The notes: generated by a model not told the origin, from the sequence alone. A DNA stretch of 64,000 bases from Xanthomonas sp. SI (GCF_014236855.1 NZ_CP051261.1:4526001-4590000), one strand, 5' to 3'; shown: positions 33,938-43,752, counted from the stretch's first letter. Made by a program: numbers and translations.

Positions 33938-34576
33938 TTACTTCGCGTCCTGCAGCGCCTCGGTGGTGATGCGGATCTTGACCTCGTCGCTGACGTTCGG
34001 CACGTACGCGCCCAGGCCGAAGTCGCTGCGCTTGATCGTGGTGCTGGCATCGAAGCCCAGCGCCGGCACCTTCTTCATCGGGTGCGGACCGGCACCGTTG
34101 AGCGTCACCGCCAGCACTACCGGCTTGGTGATGCCCTTGATGGTCAGGTCGCCGGCCACGCTCAGCTTGTTGGTGCCGGCGGCGGTGACCTTGGTGCTCT
34201 TGAAGGTCGCGGTCGGGAACTTGGCGGCGTCGAAGAAGTCGCCGCTCTTCAGGTGCTCGTCGAACTTGGCGGTGAAGCTGTTGAGGCCCGACAGCGGCAG
34301 GGTCACCTGGACGCTGGACTTGCCCACGTTCTCGGCGTTGTAGACCAGGGTGCCGTCGACGTCGCCGAAATGCGCGCTGGGGTTGGAGAAGCCGAAGTGG
34401 CTCCACTGCACCAGCACGTCGGTGTGCGAGGGGTCGAGCTTGTAGGTGCCGGTGGTGCCCTTGATCGCGGTGGCGGCCGCGGCGGCCGGCGCGGCGAAGG
34501 CGGTGGTGGCGGGCTGGGCGACGACGACGGCCAGCGCCAGGGCGAGCGGAAGCAGCAGTTTGCGGGTCTTGTTCAT
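33938..34576 (-). CDS. YceI-family periplasmic lipocalin-like protein
   Basis: 212 residues from the ATG at 34576, eight bases after AGGAG. The signal peptide extends to about residue 28 (TTAFA). The YceI domain shows YKLDPSHTDVLVQWSHFGFSNPSAHFGDVDG at its start, then KSGDFFDAAKFPTATFKST and IKRSDFGLGAYVPNVSDEVKIRI. The fold is an isoprenoid- or fatty-amide-binding beta barrel; the cellular role is not firmly known but links to stress and polyisoprenoid binding are described. It is monocistronic with its own terminator. Confidence 0.93.
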   Translation of the reverse strand: MNKTRKLLLPLALALAVVVAQPATTAFAAPAAAAATAIKGTTGTYKLDPSHTDVLVQWSHFGFSNPSAHFGDVDGTLVYNAENVGKSSVQVTLPLSGLNSFTAKFDEHLKSGDFFDAAKFPTATFKSTKVTAAGTNKLSVAGDLTIKGITKPVVLAVTLNGAGPHPMKKVPALGFDASTTIKRSDFGLGAYVPNVSDEVKIRITTEALQDAK

Positions 34577-34664
34577 GGGCGGAGCTCCTGAAGAAATCGG
34601 TGGTTGGGAAACTGCGGCAAGCGCAGGCACAGCGGTGTGAGGGTGAAGCGGAAAACGATCCGAC

Positions 34665-35255
34665 TTACTCGATGCGCGCGGCCTCGTCGAAACTCAGCCG
34701 CGGCAGGCGCGGGAACAGGCCGGCAGGATCGCCGTAGCCCAGGTTGACCAGGAAGTTGGACTTGATCGCGGTGCCGGCGAAGAACGCCGCATCGACCTTG
34801 GCGTTGTCGAAGCCGGACATCGGGCCGGCATCCAGGCCCAGCGAACGCGCAGCCAGGATCAGGTAGGCGCCCTGCAGCGAGCCGTTGCGGAACGCCGACT
34901 CGCTGCGGCCTTCGCGCGGGCCGTCGAACCAGCTCTTGGCATCGGCGTGCGGGAACAGGTACGGCAGCTTCTCGTGGAAATCCTCGTCGTGGGCGACGAT
35001 GACCGTCACCGGCGCGGCCAAGGTCTTGGCCAGGTTGCCTTCGGACAGCGCAGGCTTGAGCTTCTCCTTGCCCGCGGCCGAGGTCACGAACACGAACCGC
35101 GCCGGGCTGCTGTTGGCCGCGGTCGGGCCCCACTTCAGCAGGTCGTACAAGGCGCGCAGGGTGTCTTCGCCGACGGGCGTGTCGCGGAAGGCATTCTGGG
35201 TGCGGGCGGTACGGAACAGTTGATCCAGGGCGGCATCGTGCAGAACGTCGGACAT
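34665..35255 (-). CDS. RutE/HadB-like nitroreductase-family NADH/NADPH reductase
   Basis: 196 residues, exactly the usual RutE length. The start [23 protein letters not shown], a [16 protein letters not shown] block, and [32 protein letters not shown] are characteristic. In the Rut pathway this enzyme is assigned to reduction of malonic semialdehyde to 3-hydroxypropionate using NAD(P)H and FMN. No other rut genes are near, so a general detoxifying reductase role is equally likely. It is divergent from the ELM1-family gene with 132 bp between the starts. Confidence 0.85.
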   Translation of the reverse strand: MSDVLHDAALDQLFRTARTQNAFRDTPVGEDTLRALYDLLKWGPTAANSSPARFVFVTSAAGKEKLKPALSEGNLAKTLAAPVTVIVAHDEDFHEKLPYLFPHADAKSWFDGPREGRSESAFRNGSLQGAYLILAARSLGLDAGPMSGFDNAKVDAAFFAGTAIKSNFLVNLGYGDPAGLFPRLPRLSFDEAARIE

Positions 35256-35387
35256 GCGGAGGTACCTTTTGTCGTCGGAGGAAGGCCGATGCCCAGCCAC
35301 GGTGGGCGGTTTCGGCGCAAGGCGGCCAGTGTAGAGTGGCACGATAGCCGCAACACCCAGCCGCAATGCAACGGATTACTACCAAAC

Positions 35388-36362
35388 GTGAAACGATCGG
35401 GCGCGCCCTGGGCGATTAGCGACGGCCGCGCCGGCAACGCGCGCCAGGCGGAAGCACTCGCCGCAGCACTGGCTGGACCCGCCGCAATGCCGCCCGCCCC
35501 GGCGCTGGTGCTGCAACCGCACACGCCCTGGCGCTGGCTGGCGCCGCGGCGGCTGCCCGGCGCAGCGCAGGCTTATGGCCCCGCCTTCGCCGAGTTGCTG
35601 CGGCAACCGCCGGCGCTGGCGATCGGCTGCGGCCGCCAGGCGGCGCTGGCGACGCGGCTGCTGCGCGCGCGCGGCAGCGCGGTGGTGCAGGTACTGGATC
35701 CGCGCCTGTCGCCGCGGCACTGGGACGTGGTGGTGGTGCCCGAGCACGATCGCCTACGCGGCGACAACGTGCTCACCCTGCTTGGCAGCCTGCATCCGAT
35801 CGACGACGCCTGGCTGGCCGCCGCGCGCGCCGCGTTCCCGCACTTCGGCGCGCTGCCGTCGCCGCGCACCGCGTTGCTGGTCGGCGGCCCGGCCGCGCTT
35901 GCGCCATGGACGGCCGATGCCGCGGCGTCGGTGTTCGGACGATTGGCGTCGCAACTACGCGACAGCGGCGGCAGCGTGCTCGCCAGCACCTCGCGACGCA
36001 CACCGCCGGCAGTGGCCGCCGCGCTGCGTGGCGCGTTTGCCGGTGTGCCCGGCGTGGTCTGGTGCGGCGAAGGCGACGGCGCGAACCCCTACGCCGGCCT
36101 GCTGGGCTGGGCCGAACGCATCGTGTGCACGCCCGATTCGGTGAACCTGCTGTCGGAAGCCTGCGCCACGCGGGTACCGGTGGTAGTGGCGATGCCGACG
36201 TCGGCACGCGGCCGCGCACGCGACTTCCATGCCGCGCTGCGCGCGCGCGGTCGCCTCGTCGATGCACCGGCCATGCATGGCGCCACCGCAGGCACGATCG
36301 AACCGCTGCGCGAAACCGCACGCATCGCCATGCGCATCCGCGAGCGCCTGCAATTGGATTGA
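35388..36362 (+). CDS. ELM1-like (mitochondrial fission ELM1 family) protein
   Basis: 324 residues starting at GTG 35388; other starts in the frame lie inside the divergent reductase gene. Family features are WAISDGRAGNARQAEALAAAL at the N terminus, VVVVPEHDRLRGDNVLTLLGSLHPI in the centre, LLVGG, LASTSRRTP, and VCTPDSVNLLSEACATRVPVVV near the end. This bacterial family is glycosyltransferase-like by fold and sometimes lies near lipopolysaccharide genes, but its reaction is unknown. A long hairpin follows and separates it from the convergent S53 peptidase gene. Confidence 0.88.
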   Translation: MKRSGAPWAISDGRAGNARQAEALAAALAGPAAMPPAPALVLQPHTPWRWLAPRRLPGAAQAYGPAFAELLRQPPALAIGCGRQAALATRLLRARGSAVVQVLDPRLSPRHWDVVVVPEHDRLRGDNVLTLLGSLHPIDDAWLAAARAAFPHFGALPSPRTALLVGGPAALAPWTADAAASVFGRLASQLRDSGGSVLASTSRRTPPAVAAALRGAFAGVPGVVWCGEGDGANPYAGLLGWAERIVCTPDSVNLLSEACATRVPVVVAMPTSARGRARDFHAALRARGRLVDAPAMHGATAGTIEPLRETARIAMRIRERLQLD

Positions 36363-36393
36363 AGCAAGGCCGCCTGCAGGCCATGCCTGCGCA

Positions 36394-36452
36394 AACGCAA
36401 CGGGGCCGCAGGTGCGCCGGCATTGGCGCAGCTGCGGCCCCGTCGTTGCGTT
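36394..36452. terminator. Long bidirectional hairpin between convergent genes
   Basis: AACGCAAC + GGGGCCGCAG (36394-36411) pairs with CTGCGGCCCC + GTTGCGTT (36432-36452), interrupted only by a 3-base bulge. This 18-bp stem lies between the ELM1 stop (36362) and the S53 stop (36462). There is no T-run. Confidence 0.7.
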
Positions 36453-36461
36453 CGCGTCAGC

Positions 36462-38342
36462 TCACGGATTGCTGGGCGAACGCGGCGCACCGGCCGGAGC
36501 GGCGTCCAGCGCACCGATCAAGGCGCGCACGATCGGCGTCCCGAGGCCGGCCGTGTAGTTGTACCTGCCCTTGAGCGGCACGTTGTTGTCGACGACGCCA
36601 TTGTTGCCCGGGATATCGCGATGGAACGCCTGCGGGTAATTGGCCGCCAGCCGATACAGGTAATCGTTGAGATTGCCCTGGCGCCCCTGCTTCTCCACCA
36701 GCAGCGCGGCCACGCCTGCGAACTCGGGCGCGGCGACGCTGGTGCCGATCGTCGAGTAGAACTCGCCCTTGTACACCGACAGCACCGAACTGGCATACAG
36801 CCCCCGGCCTTCGCGGCACGGCTGTTTCGCGGTATCGGGGCAGCCGCCGACCAGCATGCCGACATCGGGCAAGGCGCGCATCGAGGTGCGGGTGCCGCCC
36901 AGCGCGCGCAGCTGATAGGCCGGGCGCTGGAACAAGGTGCTCACACCGCCGCCGGCACCCCAATAGCCACCGGCCAGCAGTGCGCCCACGCCGTAGTAGT
37001 CCTGGGTCAGCAGCGGATCGGCATACGCGCTCTCGGACCGGTAGCTGGAGTCCGGCGATCCCTGCTCGTAGTTGGTGGACAGATTGCCGCCGCCGACCGC
37101 GGTCACATACGCATCGGCCGCGGGATGCTCGACGCCGGCGACGAAGTTGCCGTCCTTGCCCTCGACCGCATAGTGCGTATCCGCACAGGCGACGCCGGCG
37201 TTGTCGCCGCTGGAGGCGATGAAGGTGATGCCCTGCGCGTTGCCCTGCTTGAAGATCGCATCCATGGTGTGGAAGGGCGAGGTGAGATCCTTGCCGTCGT
37301 TGTAGGCCTTGGTGTAGTACAGCTCGCAGGCGCCGAACGAGGAAGTGACCACATCCGCCTCGTTGTCCTGCACGATCTGCCGGTAGCCCGCGGCGAGCGA
37401 TGCGTCGGTCAGGTCGGGGATCACGTACAGCAGCACATGCGCGCCCGGCGCGCCGGCCAACGCCATCTCCACGTCCAGCGCCGCTTCGCCTCCCGCGCCG
37501 CCCTCTTCGTTGATCCCTGGCTTGGCGCCGGCTACGTAACGGCGCGCGAACAGTTTCGGATTGACGTGACCGGCGCCATAGCGGCTGAATTTTTCTTCGT
37601 TGAACAGCGCATCCACGTCCGAATCCAGCACATCGCTGGAGATCAGCACCGCGATGGTGGTGCCGGTCCCGTCGAGGCGACGCTGCTGGCCGGGCGCGCC
37701 GATCATGCTCTGGTACGACGGATAGCCGTAGGCCTGCTTGAGATCGTTGTATGCGTAGACGCCGAGGCGGCCATTGCGATTGGCCGGATCGACCTGCCGC
37801 AGCCTCTGCGAATGGACATGGTGCAGCGGCAGGCCGCCGGTCAGGCCGGTGACCACGGCGCCGCTCTCGCGCAACGCGGCCGGCAGCTGCAGCGTGCCGG
37901 CGGCGGCCGCGAGTTTGGCATGCCCGCCTTCGGGCAGGTCCACCGCCAGCGGCGCGGAGAACAGGCGCTCGACGTTATCGGCGCTGGCGCTCACATGCAG
38001 GCTCGCGCCCTGCTGGGTGACGGACATGTGCGCGGCCTGCAAGGCCGAGCGCACGCGTTCGACCTGTGCAGGCAACGGCGCGAAGCGGCGCTCGAACTCC
38101 GCGCGCGACAGCCAGTGGTGATACTGCGGCGACACCGGATCCTGGATGTCCGCCAGCAATGCGTCCAAGCCGGCCTGGTCGCGCAACGGCAGGTGCACCT
38201 CGAAGCTGACGGGCGCGGTGCGCAACGTGGCGGACATCGCGGCGAGCGTGGCGTCCTGCGCGGCATGGGCATTGCCGAACACGAGCGCGCACCCGGACAA
38301 CGCGGCGGCCAGCAGCGGCTGACGGCGAATACGATCGATCAT
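36462..38342 (-). CDS. Secreted S53 serine-carboxyl peptidase (sedolisin; xanthomonalisin-like)
   Basis: 626 residues from the ATG at 38342, preceded by AGGAGAGAG. It has a signal peptide (1-28), an activation propeptide (about 40-190, with QYHHWLSRAEFERRFAP typical of pro-kumamolisin domains) and a subtilisin-fold catalytic domain. The sedolisin triad is visible: E286 and D290 in GEAALDVEMA, and S535 in GTSVAAPE, with the oxyanion aspartate in ASSGD (380). A calcium-binding region is expected at the C terminus (HRDIPGNNGVVDNN...). It should be an acid-active, pepstatin-insensitive extracellular protease. The catalytic motif reads IGTSVAAP rather than the more common GGTS. Confidence 0.95.
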   Translation of the reverse strand: MIDRIRRQPLLAAALSGCALVFGNAHAAQDATLAAMSATLRTAPVSFEVHLPLRDQAGLDALLADIQDPVSPQYHHWLSRAEFERRFAPLPAQVERVRSALQAAHMSVTQQGASLHVSASADNVERLFSAPLAVDLPEGGHAKLAAAAGTLQLPAALRESGAVVTGLTGGLPLHHVHSQRLRQVDPANRNGRLGVYAYNDLKQAYGYPSYQSMIGAPGQQRRLDGTGTTIAVLISSDVLDSDVDALFNEEKFSRYGAGHVNPKLFARRYVAGAKPGINEEGGAGGEAALDVEMALAGAPGAHVLLYVIPDLTDASLAAGYRQIVQDNEADVVTSSFGACELYYTKAYNDGKDLTSPFHTMDAIFKQGNAQGITFIASSGDNAGVACADTHYAVEGKDGNFVAGVEHPAADAYVTAVGGGNLSTNYEQGSPDSSYRSESAYADPLLTQDYYGVGALLAGGYWGAGGGVSTLFQRPAYQLRALGGTRTSMRALPDVGMLVGGCPDTAKQPCREGRGLYASSVLSVYKGEFYSTIGTSVAAPEFAGVAALLVEKQGRQGNLNDYLYRLAANYPQAFHRDIPGNNGVVDNNVPLKGRYNYTAGLGTPIVRALIGALDAAPAGAPRSPSNP

Positions 38343-38996
38343 GCATCTCTCTCCTTGGAAGGAACGATAGGGCGTCGCCTGCAAGCAGTTGCAGGCGGCG
38401 TCGCGTGGGAACGAAACAGGCGCAGACGCGCAGCGGCCGCTACGCGCCACAGCGACTTGCGATCGACTAGCGCATCTGCACGGCCACCGCGGCCGCACGC
38501 AGGTGCGGTGAAGACTCCCCAGCGAATGCGCGCCGCATTCGCGTGTGCAACGGGCTTGCTGGAGGCAATGCCATCCGGTCGTCCAATACCTGTTTCGGCA
38601 ATGTCACGAACGAAGTCCAAACGATGACGTGGCCGCAATCATTGATGAAGCCACGCGTCGAAACTTTGACGTTGCACCGCATTTTCGATCCTGGAAAGAA
38701 ATGCATCGACAATGTTTCATCGGCATCGTCGAAGCACGTGTGCGCTGCTGAAAAATGTGCGGGCGATGCATGTTTTTCGGCGGAAAACGGAGGCATGCGC
38801 TGGGTCGTTCCTGAACGATCGAATTTTCCGTTTTGCGACCGTTTAGTTTTCACACGACGGCGCCAGGTCACATCGCGCGACTGAGGAAAATGTGTCGCCT
38901 GTGTCGGCATTGCATGACAACCGCAACATGCGTGACGCGATCCTGAAACCTCGCTGTCGCATCTTCGCCCAACCTCCTTTAGCGAATTTTTCACGC
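38343..38996. other. AT-richer intergenic region upstream of a TonB receptor
   Basis: About 650 bases between divergent genes (S53 peptidase and TonB receptor). It is noticeably richer in A+T than its surroundings and holds no convincing gene; a 113-codon frame at 38543 has no supporting features. I saw no Fur-type inverted repeat. It likely carries the promoters of both flanking genes. Confidence 0.55.
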
Positions 38997-41294
38997 ATGC
39001 CTACCCATCACTTGCTGAGCGCCGCGATCCTCGCCACGTTGCTGTCGCCGCTGGCGGCGCACGCGGCAGACGCGCCGGCCGACGGCGCGACCGGCGATGC
39101 CCGCCAACTCGATACGGTGTCGGTGATCGGCCAGGGCGAGACCCGCCAGGTGCAGCGCATCGCCCGCCAGGACATTGCGGTACTGCCGCCGGGCACCAGC
39201 ATCCAGAAACTGCTCAACCGCATTCCCGGCGTCAACGTGCAGTCCAACGACGCGTTCGGCGCCAATGAGGAATCGCAGACGGTGAGCCTGCGCGGCTTCA
39301 ACGGCACGCGCCTGGGCTATACGCTCGACGGCCTGCCGCTGGGCGACAACGCCTACGGCAACTACAACGGCTTGAACATCAGCCGCGCGCTGATCGCCGA
39401 GAACTTTGGCGGCGTGGAACTGGCCTCGGGCATCGGCAGCCTGGGCACCGCGTCCACCAGCAACCTCGGCGGCACCGTGCAGTACTTCTCGGACGATCCG
39501 TCCACCGAAACCGGCGTGCGCCTGTCGCAGACGGTCGGTTCGGACCAGAACCGCCGCACCTACCTGCGCCTGGACACCGGCGAGCACAACGGCTTCTCGG
39601 CGTATCTGTCCGGCGTCTACGCCAGCGCCGACATGTGGGCCGATCCGAAATCGCCGACCAGCACCGCGCAGTTCAACGGCAAGGGCGTGTACCAGTTCGA
39701 AGGCGGCAAGATTACCGCCTTCGTCGATACCTCGCGCACCTCGCAGGCCGACTACGCCTACCTGTCCAAGAGCGGCCTGCACCGCGGCCTGGGCTGGGAC
39801 TGGAACCTGTATGCGCCGGACTGGCAGCGCGCGCTGGCCGCGGCCTACTGCGCGCCGGCCACCCGCGACGCCAGCCGCTGCGCCTATAGCGGCGGCGTGG
39901 ACAACACCGACGACGCCTACTACCAGAGCCGCGCGCTGCGCAACGACGACCTGTATTACCTCGCCGGCGACTTCCAGCCGTCCGACGCGGTGAGCGTGCA
40001 CACCCAGGTCTACCACCACGAGAACGAAGGCCAGGGCCATTGGTGGTCGCCGGGCCAGGCCTCGAATCCGGGCACGCCGCAGGCGCTGCCGATCTCGATC
40101 CGCAGCACCAACTACACCATCAACCGCACCGGCGGCATCGCCTCGCTGGGCTGGGACCTGGGCCCGCACCACCTGGAAGCCGGCGTGTGGTACGAGCGCA
40201 ACAAGCACCACGTGGAGCGCAACTTCTACTGGATCGACGGCCCGATCGACGACGACCTGTTCCTCAGCGGCCCGGACCGCCGGCTGTTCTCGCAGGACTA
40301 TACGATCACCACCAAGCAGGCCTATGTGCAGGGCACCTTCAAGCTGCTCGACGAGCGCCTGACCCTGGACGTGGGCGCGAAGAGCCCGCACACCACGATG
40401 ACCGCGCGCGAGACGCCGGGGATCGCGGTGGAAGCGCCGGTCGCCAACGGCACGCTCAAGGCCAGCGAAGCGCTGCTGCCGCAGGTGGGGGTGAGCTATC
40501 GCCTGGCCGAGGGGCAGGAAGTGTTCGCCTCCTATGCCGAGAACATCGCCGCGTTCCAGGGCGGCGGCGCCGGCGGCCCGCTGCTGGTGACCCAGGCTTC
40601 GTTCGACGCCAGCGTCGGCGCGCTGGAACCGGAGAAGTCGAAGACCTTCGAGGCCGGCTACCGCCTGGTACGCGACACGTTCGAGGCCTCGCTGGTCGGC
40701 TACGACGTCACCTTCGACAACCGCCTGCTCTCGCTCAATCCCTGCCCGAGCATCCAGCAGGGCACCACCCCGGCGTGCACCACGCGCTTCTTCAACGTCG
40801 GCTCGGTCAGCAGCCGCGGCGGCGAGCTGACCTTCATCTGGAAGCCGAACGCGCATCTGCAGTGGTACAACTCGGCGTCGATCAACCGCTCCACCTACGA
40901 CGACAACTACGTGCAGAACGGCGTGACCATCCCCACCGCCGGCAAGTACACGGTGGACACGCCCAAGCGCATGGTCACCAGCGAGATCAGCTGGAACTAC
41001 AACGGCTGGAACGCCAACCTGCGCGGCAAGTACACCGGCCAGCGCTACTACACCTACACCAACGACCAGGGCTTCGGCGGCTACACCGCGTTCGACGCTG
41101 GCACCGGCTACGACTTCGGCGCAGTGTCGTTCCTGCAGGACCTGAAGCTGTCGCTCAACGTGACCAACCTCACCGACAAGCGCTACGCCTCCAACCTCTC
41201 CGCCTTCGGCAACAGCGATCCGAACGGGCGTTCGCTGGCGTTCCATGCCAGCGCGCCGCGGCAGGTGTTCCTGACCCTGGACGCGCGCTTCTGA
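38997..41294 (+). CDS. TonB-dependent outer-membrane receptor
   Basis: 765 residues from the ATG at 38997, with a signal peptide (about 1-23, AHAA). The plug domain follows a TonB-box-like LDTVSVIG (residues about 39-46), with QKLLNRIPGVNVQSND and RGFNGTRLGYTLDGLPLG. A 22-strand barrel fills the rest and ends in the outer-membrane signature aromatic DARF. Plug segment NYNGLNISRALIAENFGGVELASGIGSLG resembles carbohydrate- or iron-type receptors; the substrate is not deducible. A glycerophosphodiesterase gene follows 41 bp later on the same strand, suggesting linked uptake of a phosphodiester-containing compound. Confidence 0.93.
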   Translation: MPTHHLLSAAILATLLSPLAAHAADAPADGATGDARQLDTVSVIGQGETRQVQRIARQDIAVLPPGTSIQKLLNRIPGVNVQSNDAFGANEESQTVSLRGFNGTRLGYTLDGLPLGDNAYGNYNGLNISRALIAENFGGVELASGIGSLGTASTSNLGGTVQYFSDDPSTETGVRLSQTVGSDQNRRTYLRLDTGEHNGFSAYLSGVYASADMWADPKSPTSTAQFNGKGVYQFEGGKITAFVDTSRTSQADYAYLSKSGLHRGLGWDWNLYAPDWQRALAAAYCAPATRDASRCAYSGGVDNTDDAYYQSRALRNDDLYYLAGDFQPSDAVSVHTQVYHHENEGQGHWWSPGQASNPGTPQALPISIRSTNYTINRTGGIASLGWDLGPHHLEAGVWYERNKHHVERNFYWIDGPIDDDLFLSGPDRRLFSQDYTITTKQAYVQGTFKLLDERLTLDVGAKSPHTTMTARETPGIAVEAPVANGTLKASEALLPQVGVSYRLAEGQEVFASYAENIAAFQGGGAGGPLLVTQASFDASVGALEPEKSKTFEAGYRLVRDTFEASLVGYDVTFDNRLLSLNPCPSIQQGTTPACTTRFFNVGSVSSRGGELTFIWKPNAHLQWYNSASINRSTYDDNYVQNGVTIPTAGKYTVDTPKRMVTSEISWNYNGWNANLRGKYTGQRYYTYTNDQGFGGYTAFDAGTGYDFGAVSFLQDLKLSLNVTNLTDKRYASNLSAFGNSDPNGRSLAFHASAPRQVFLTLDARF

Positions 41295-41335
41295 ACGCGC
41301 GCATCCTGCCCTCACCTGGCCGCCGAGCGCATGCG

Positions 41336-42448
41336 ATGATGAAACCCATGGTCTGGATGCTGGGATGTTCGATGGCGCTGTCGTCGCTGACCGCCGCGGC
41401 CGACACGGTCGCGGCTGCGGGTCCGCACAAGCCGCTGGTGATCGGCCACCGCGGCGCCAGCGCGCTGCGCCCCGAGCACACGCTGGCGTCGTATGCGAAG
41501 GCCATCGCCGACGGCGCCGACTTCATCGAACCGGACCTGGTCTCGACCAGGGACGGCGCCCTGGTGGCGCGCCACGAGAACGAGATCGGCGCCACCACCG
41601 ACGTCGCCGCGCATCCGGAGTTCGCCGCGCGCAAGACGGCCAAGCAGATCGACGGCCAGCGCGTGGAGGGGTGGTTCACCGAAGACTTCACCCTGGCCGA
41701 GCTGAAGACGCTGCGCGCGCGCGAGCGCCTGCCGCAACTGCGCGGCACCGCGTTCGACGGGCAGTTCCAGCTGCTCACCTTCGACGAGATCATCGATTTC
41801 GCCGCGGCCGAATCGGCCGCGCGCGGGCGCACGATCGGGCTGATCCCGGAGATCAAGCACGGCACCTATTTCCAGGCGCTGGGCCTGGCGATGGAGGACA
41901 AGGTGCTGGCCACGCTGGACGCGCATGCGTACACGCGCAGCGCGCCGGTGATCGTGCAGTCGTTCGAGATCGGCAACCTGCAGTCCCTGCACCGCAAACT
42001 CGGCAAGGACCATCCGAACGTGCGCCTGGTGCAGTTGCTGGGCGACCCGAAGGAACGCCCGGGCGACCAGCTGCGCGACGGCCCGACCTATGCGCAGATG
42101 GGCAGCGCGCAGGGCCTGCGCGCGATCGCCAAGTATGCGCAACTGGTCAGCCCCAACCTGCGCACCATCATCCCGGTCGATGCCGACGGCGCGCTGGCCG
42201 CGCCCACCGCCTTCATCGCCGACGCGCATGCGGCCGGACTGCAGGTGGTGCCATACACGTTCCGTCCGGAAAACTACTTCCTGCCCAAGCAACTGCAGGA
42301 CGCGCGCGGCCCGGCGGCGGTGAATGCCGCCGGCAGCATCGCCGAGATGCGCGCGTTCATTGCCGCAGGCGTGGATGCCTTCTTCACCGACGACCCGGCG
42401 GTCGGGCGTGCCGCGGTGGATGGGACAGCGCCGCCGCAAGAACGCTGA
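41336..42448 (+). CDS. Glycerophosphodiester phosphodiesterase, periplasmic
   Basis: 370 residues with a signal peptide (about 1-24). The GDPD domain shows IGHRGASALRPEHTLASY (catalytic histidine and arginine), GADFIEPDLVSTRDGALVARHE (acidic metal ligands and second catalytic histidine), and LIPEIKHGTYF. It hydrolyses glycerophosphodiesters to an alcohol and glycerol-3-phosphate. The ATG at 41336 is directly followed by a second ATG. It is downstream of, and likely co-transcribed with, the TonB receptor, which could import or sense its substrates. A REP pair follows the stop. Confidence 0.93.
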   Translation: MMKPMVWMLGCSMALSSLTAAADTVAAAGPHKPLVIGHRGASALRPEHTLASYAKAIADGADFIEPDLVSTRDGALVARHENEIGATTDVAAHPEFAARKTAKQIDGQRVEGWFTEDFTLAELKTLRARERLPQLRGTAFDGQFQLLTFDEIIDFAAAESAARGRTIGLIPEIKHGTYFQALGLAMEDKVLATLDAHAYTRSAPVIVQSFEIGNLQSLHRKLGKDHPNVRLVQLLGDPKERPGDQLRDGPTYAQMGSAQGLRAIAKYAQLVSPNLRTIIPVDADGALAAPTAFIADAHAAGLQVVPYTFRPENYFLPKQLQDARGPAAVNAAGSIAEMRAFIAAGVDAFFTDDPAVGRAAVDGTAPPQER

Positions 42449-42474
42449 GGGCGCTTCCTCGGCGGCTCGCCCCT

Positions 42475-42546
42475 TGTAGGAGCGGCTTCAGCCGCGACCG
42501 AAACTCTATCGGTACCGCCCGGTCGCGGCTGAAGCCGCTCCTACAG
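42475..42546. repeat. Inverted pair of REP palindromes (BIME-like)
   Basis: GTAGGAGCGGCTTCAGCCGC and its inverse GCGGCTGAAGCCGCTCCTAC flank a 25-base spacer between the phosphodiesterase and VUT genes. This is the same REP class as the array at 33 kb. Confidence 0.9.
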
Positions 42547-42644
42547 GGAGCAACGGCGTCGCGGCCCGCATGCCGCGCGCTGGCCGCAACGCCGCCGCAT
42601 CGCGATAATGCGCCGCTTCGCCTTGCCCGCCGCGCAGCCGCCCA

Positions 42645-43238
42645 ATGCCTCCGCCGTCCTCGCCATCGCCTACGTTCGCCGCACTGACCCCGCGCGCCCT
42701 GCTGTTGGCGGTGCTGGCGATGGGCGCAGTCGTACTGCTGTCGAACGTGCTGGTGCAGTTCCCGATCAACGACTGGCTGACCTGGGGCGCCTTCAGCTAT
42801 CCAGTGGCGTTCCTGGTCAGCAATCTGATCAATCGCCGCTTCGGCCCGCGTGCGGCACGGCGCGTGGCCTGGTGCGGCTTCGCGCTGGCGGTGCTGCTGT
42901 CGATCTGGATCGCCACCCCGCGCATCGCCGCCGCCTCATGCCTGGCGTTCATCGCCGCGCAGCTGCTGGACATCGCGGTGTTCGACCGCCTGCGCCGCGG
43001 CCGCTGGTGGCGCGCGCCGATCGTCGCCACCACCTGCAGCGCGACGCTGGACACGGCGATCTTCTGGTCGGTCGCCTTCACCGGCTCGGCGCTGCCGTGG
43101 GTCAGCTGGGCCGCCGGCGACCTGGCGGTGAAACTGGGCATCGGCGTGTTCCTGCTGGCGCCGTTCCGGGCACTGCTGTGGCGGATGGCGCCGCCGGCCG
43201 CGACCGGCGCATCGGCCGCGCGGCCGCGGCAGCGCTAG
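42645..43238 (+). CDS. VUT-family transporter (queuosine-precursor transporter-like)
   Basis: 197 residues with about five or six membrane helices. The family signature appears as LTWGAFSYPVAFLVSNLINRRFGPRAARRV, a short basic loop after the second helix, and AAQLLDIAVFDRLRR with TLDTAIFWSVAF later. Members such as YhhQ import 7-cyano-7-deazaguanine for queuosine tRNA modification. I saw no preQ1 riboswitch upstream. The start at 42645 opens with a proline/serine-rich segment; an internal start near residue 25 would remove it. Confidence 0.88.
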   Translation: MPPPSSPSPTFAALTPRALLLAVLAMGAVVLLSNVLVQFPINDWLTWGAFSYPVAFLVSNLINRRFGPRAARRVAWCGFALAVLLSIWIATPRIAAASCLAFIAAQLLDIAVFDRLRRGRWWRAPIVATTCSATLDTAIFWSVAFTGSALPWVSWAAGDLAVKLGIGVFLLAPFRALLWRMAPPAATGASAARPRQR

Positions 43239-43283
43239 GACGCAGCACAATTAAATTGGCGGCCGCAGACAAGGACAAAGATC

Positions 43284-43661
43284 ATGGGAGATTGGAACAC
43301 GCAGCCGTGGGCCAACGATGAGGCGGCGGATTGGTTTCAGCGTTTCTGGAAAGCACATGACATTTCGCTCCTGATCGACGAGATCAATGGGTTCGACCCG
43401 AGCCAGGAGCGCTACGACTCGGTCAGAGCCGCCAGCTACCTGTTGCAGACGCTGGGCATCGCCTATGTCTGGCCCTCCCGCTATCTGGAAGACTTGAAGC
43501 CGCTGCTCGAAAGCGCCATCGAGATCTTGAGCAACATGCTGGATCCTCCCGACGCCACTTGGGGATTCATCGACATGTGGGGAGACAATCCGCAGGCGAT
43601 GGAGGCCGTGCAGGAGCAAATCGCAGCACTCAAGGTGCGACTGGGCGACTTGGTTGCGTAG
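43284..43661 (+). CDS. DUF4259-domain protein
   Basis: 125 residues, cytosolic. The N terminus (MGDWNTQPWANDEAADWFQRF) fits the DUF4259 pattern of MGxWxxxxFxNDxAxDW, and the rest is helical. Family members are small and of unknown function, some near immunity-type genes. The product is acidic and aromatic-rich. It lies between the VUT gene and a displaced fragment of glnE. Base composition is lower in G+C than the flanking core genes, hinting at acquisition. Confidence 0.75.
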   Translation: MGDWNTQPWANDEAADWFQRFWKAHDISLLIDEINGFDPSQERYDSVRAASYLLQTLGIAYVWPSRYLEDLKPLLESAIEILSNMLDPPDATWGFIDMWGDNPQAMEAVQEQIAALKVRLGDLVA

Positions 43662-43752
43662 ACATGGCGGTGTGCATACGCTGCTGCCGCGTACCCACCA
43701 TCTCACGTCCGGCCAAAACTGGCCGCTGCTCAGCCAGCAGCCGTGCAGCGAT

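Noticed and set aside
38543..38884. A 113-codon frame upstream of the TonB receptor
   Set aside because: No ribosome site, no domain, and the translation is irregular; it is more likely promoter-region DNA.
42548..42644. preQ1 riboswitch ahead of the VUT transporter
   Set aside because: The short leader follows a REP pair and lacks the compact pseudoknot pattern expected for preQ1 aptamers.
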